This document shows positions 4,499 to 5,024 of a stretch of DNA of 5,024 bases, piece after piece. The notes beneath the pieces were generated by a model. It was not told the DNA's origin, searched no databases, and saw only the letters and a list, made by a program, of their open reading frames with translations. Position 1 is the first letter of the stretch; each line of letters starts with the position of its first letter. The position numbers and the translations under genes were made by a program. The stretch lies in NCBI GenBank assembly GCA_030040955.1, contig JASHSH010000014.1, positions 1-5,024 on the forward strand, in the 5' to 3' direction. The stretch comes from Rhodospirillales bacterium. Lineage in GTDB: Bacteria; Pseudomonadota; Alphaproteobacteria; Rhodospirillales; Magnetospirillaceae.

Positions 4499-5024
4499 AT
4501 GATCGCGCGCGACATCATGACCACCGAGGTGGTCTCCATCCGTCCCGATGCAACCGTGCGCGAGATCGCGCGCACGCTGCTCGACAATCGCGTCAGCGCG
4601 GTGCCGGTGGTGGATTCCTCGGGCGCGCCGATCGGCATCGTCAGCGAGGGCGATCTGGTCGCCCGCCAGGCCGGCGACCGCGAGACCAAGCGGGACTGGT
4701 GGCTGGCGCTCCTCGCCGAGGGCGAGCATCTCAGCACCGATTTCCTGAGCTACGCCAATGCCGACCGGCGGCTGGCGCGCGACTTGATGGCGGCGCCGGT
4801 GGTCACCGTCTCGGAGGCCACCGACATCGCCGAGATCGCCACCCTGCTCGCCTCCTACCGCATCAAGCGCGTCCCCGTGCTGCGCGACGGCAAGATCGTC
4901 GGCATCGTCAGCCGGGCGGATATCGTGCGCGCGATGTCGAACGGCGAGGTTTCCGCCGTGCCGCCGGCGCGCGGCCGACCCTTGTCGCGCGCCGCCGCCG
5001 CGCCGCCGCCCGAGCTTCCGCCCT
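4499..5024 (+). CDS. Tandem-CBS-domain protein, 3' end outside the window
   Basis: The open frame starts with MIARDIMTTEVVSI, a typical CBS opening, and runs 175 codons to the window edge without a stop. CBS1 covers about residues 3-55 (DIMTTEVVSI, RVSAVPVVD, GIVSEGDLV) and CBS2 about 93-147 (DLMAAPVVTV, RIKRVPVL, GIVSRADIV). Between them lies an insert with WWLALLAEGE (67-76), common in proteobacterial stand-alone CBS proteins. Paired CBS domains form a Bateman module that binds adenine nucleotides and usually senses energy state. After CBS2 the protein becomes Pro/Ala-rich (about 154-175), a linker-like stretch; relatives often carry a BON domain next, but none is visible here. The start is ATG 4499, with in-frame GTG 4487 possible; the ribosome site is weak. 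It lies 41 bases after the receiver gene on the same strand and probably shares its oxygen-responsive promoter. Confidence 0.88.
   Translation, partial: MIARDIMTTEVVSIRPDATVREIARTLLDNRVSAVPVVDSSGAPIGIVSEGDLVARQAGDRETKRDWWLALLAEGEHLSTDFLSYANADRRLARDLMAAPVVTVSEATDIAEIATLLASYRIKRVPVLRDGKIVGIVSRADIVRAMSNGEVSAVPPARGRPLSRAAAAPPPELPP

Overview
The window is GC-rich and densely coding, with strong G/C bias at third codon positions. It looks like chromosomal DNA of an alphaproteobacterium, most likely Hyphomicrobiales/Bradyrhizobium-Rhodopseudomonas-like. That rests on a soluble FixL-type haem-PAS kinase, FixK/FNR-type operators and the accompanying gene set. The exact genus cannot be read from the sequence.

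Layout, left to right. (1) Positions 1-224, minus strand: the 5' end of a COG2187-type gene (aminoglycoside-phosphotransferase-like/ATP-binding protein), cut by the window edge. (2) 214-1083, minus: a two-domain universal stress protein whose 3' end overlaps the start of the COG2187 gene. (3) 1084-1276: a divergent control region with two FixK/FNR-type boxes, one suitably placed for each direction. (4) 1277-1759 and 1784-2266, plus: a DoxX-family membrane protein and a small K+-channel-like membrane protein, 24 bases apart. (5) 2263-3915, minus: a FixL-like oxygen-sensing histidine kinase, convergent with the channel gene; both stop codons share one CTAG. (6) 3916-4082: a second divergent control region with a single FixK/FNR-type box. 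(7) 4083-4457, plus: a receiver-only response regulator. (8) 4499 to the end, plus: a tandem-CBS protein running off the window.

The main reading is that nearly everything here belongs to one low-oxygen response. All three FixK/FNR boxes match TTGA-N6-(T/G)CAA. In each of the four outward directions a -10-like hexamer lies 31-32 bp from a box centre, which is the spacing of class II FNR/CRP-type activation. The kinase would sense O2 through the haem in its second PAS domain. The REC-only partner has all phosphorylation residues but no output domain, so it may be a phosphate sink or FixT-like feedback protein. The effectors (USP, CBS, DoxX, channel, COG2187) resemble a dormancy or energy-saving set. 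No fixJ or fixK gene is present in the window. No tRNA, rRNA, CRISPR array, insertion sequence or clear intrinsic terminator was seen.
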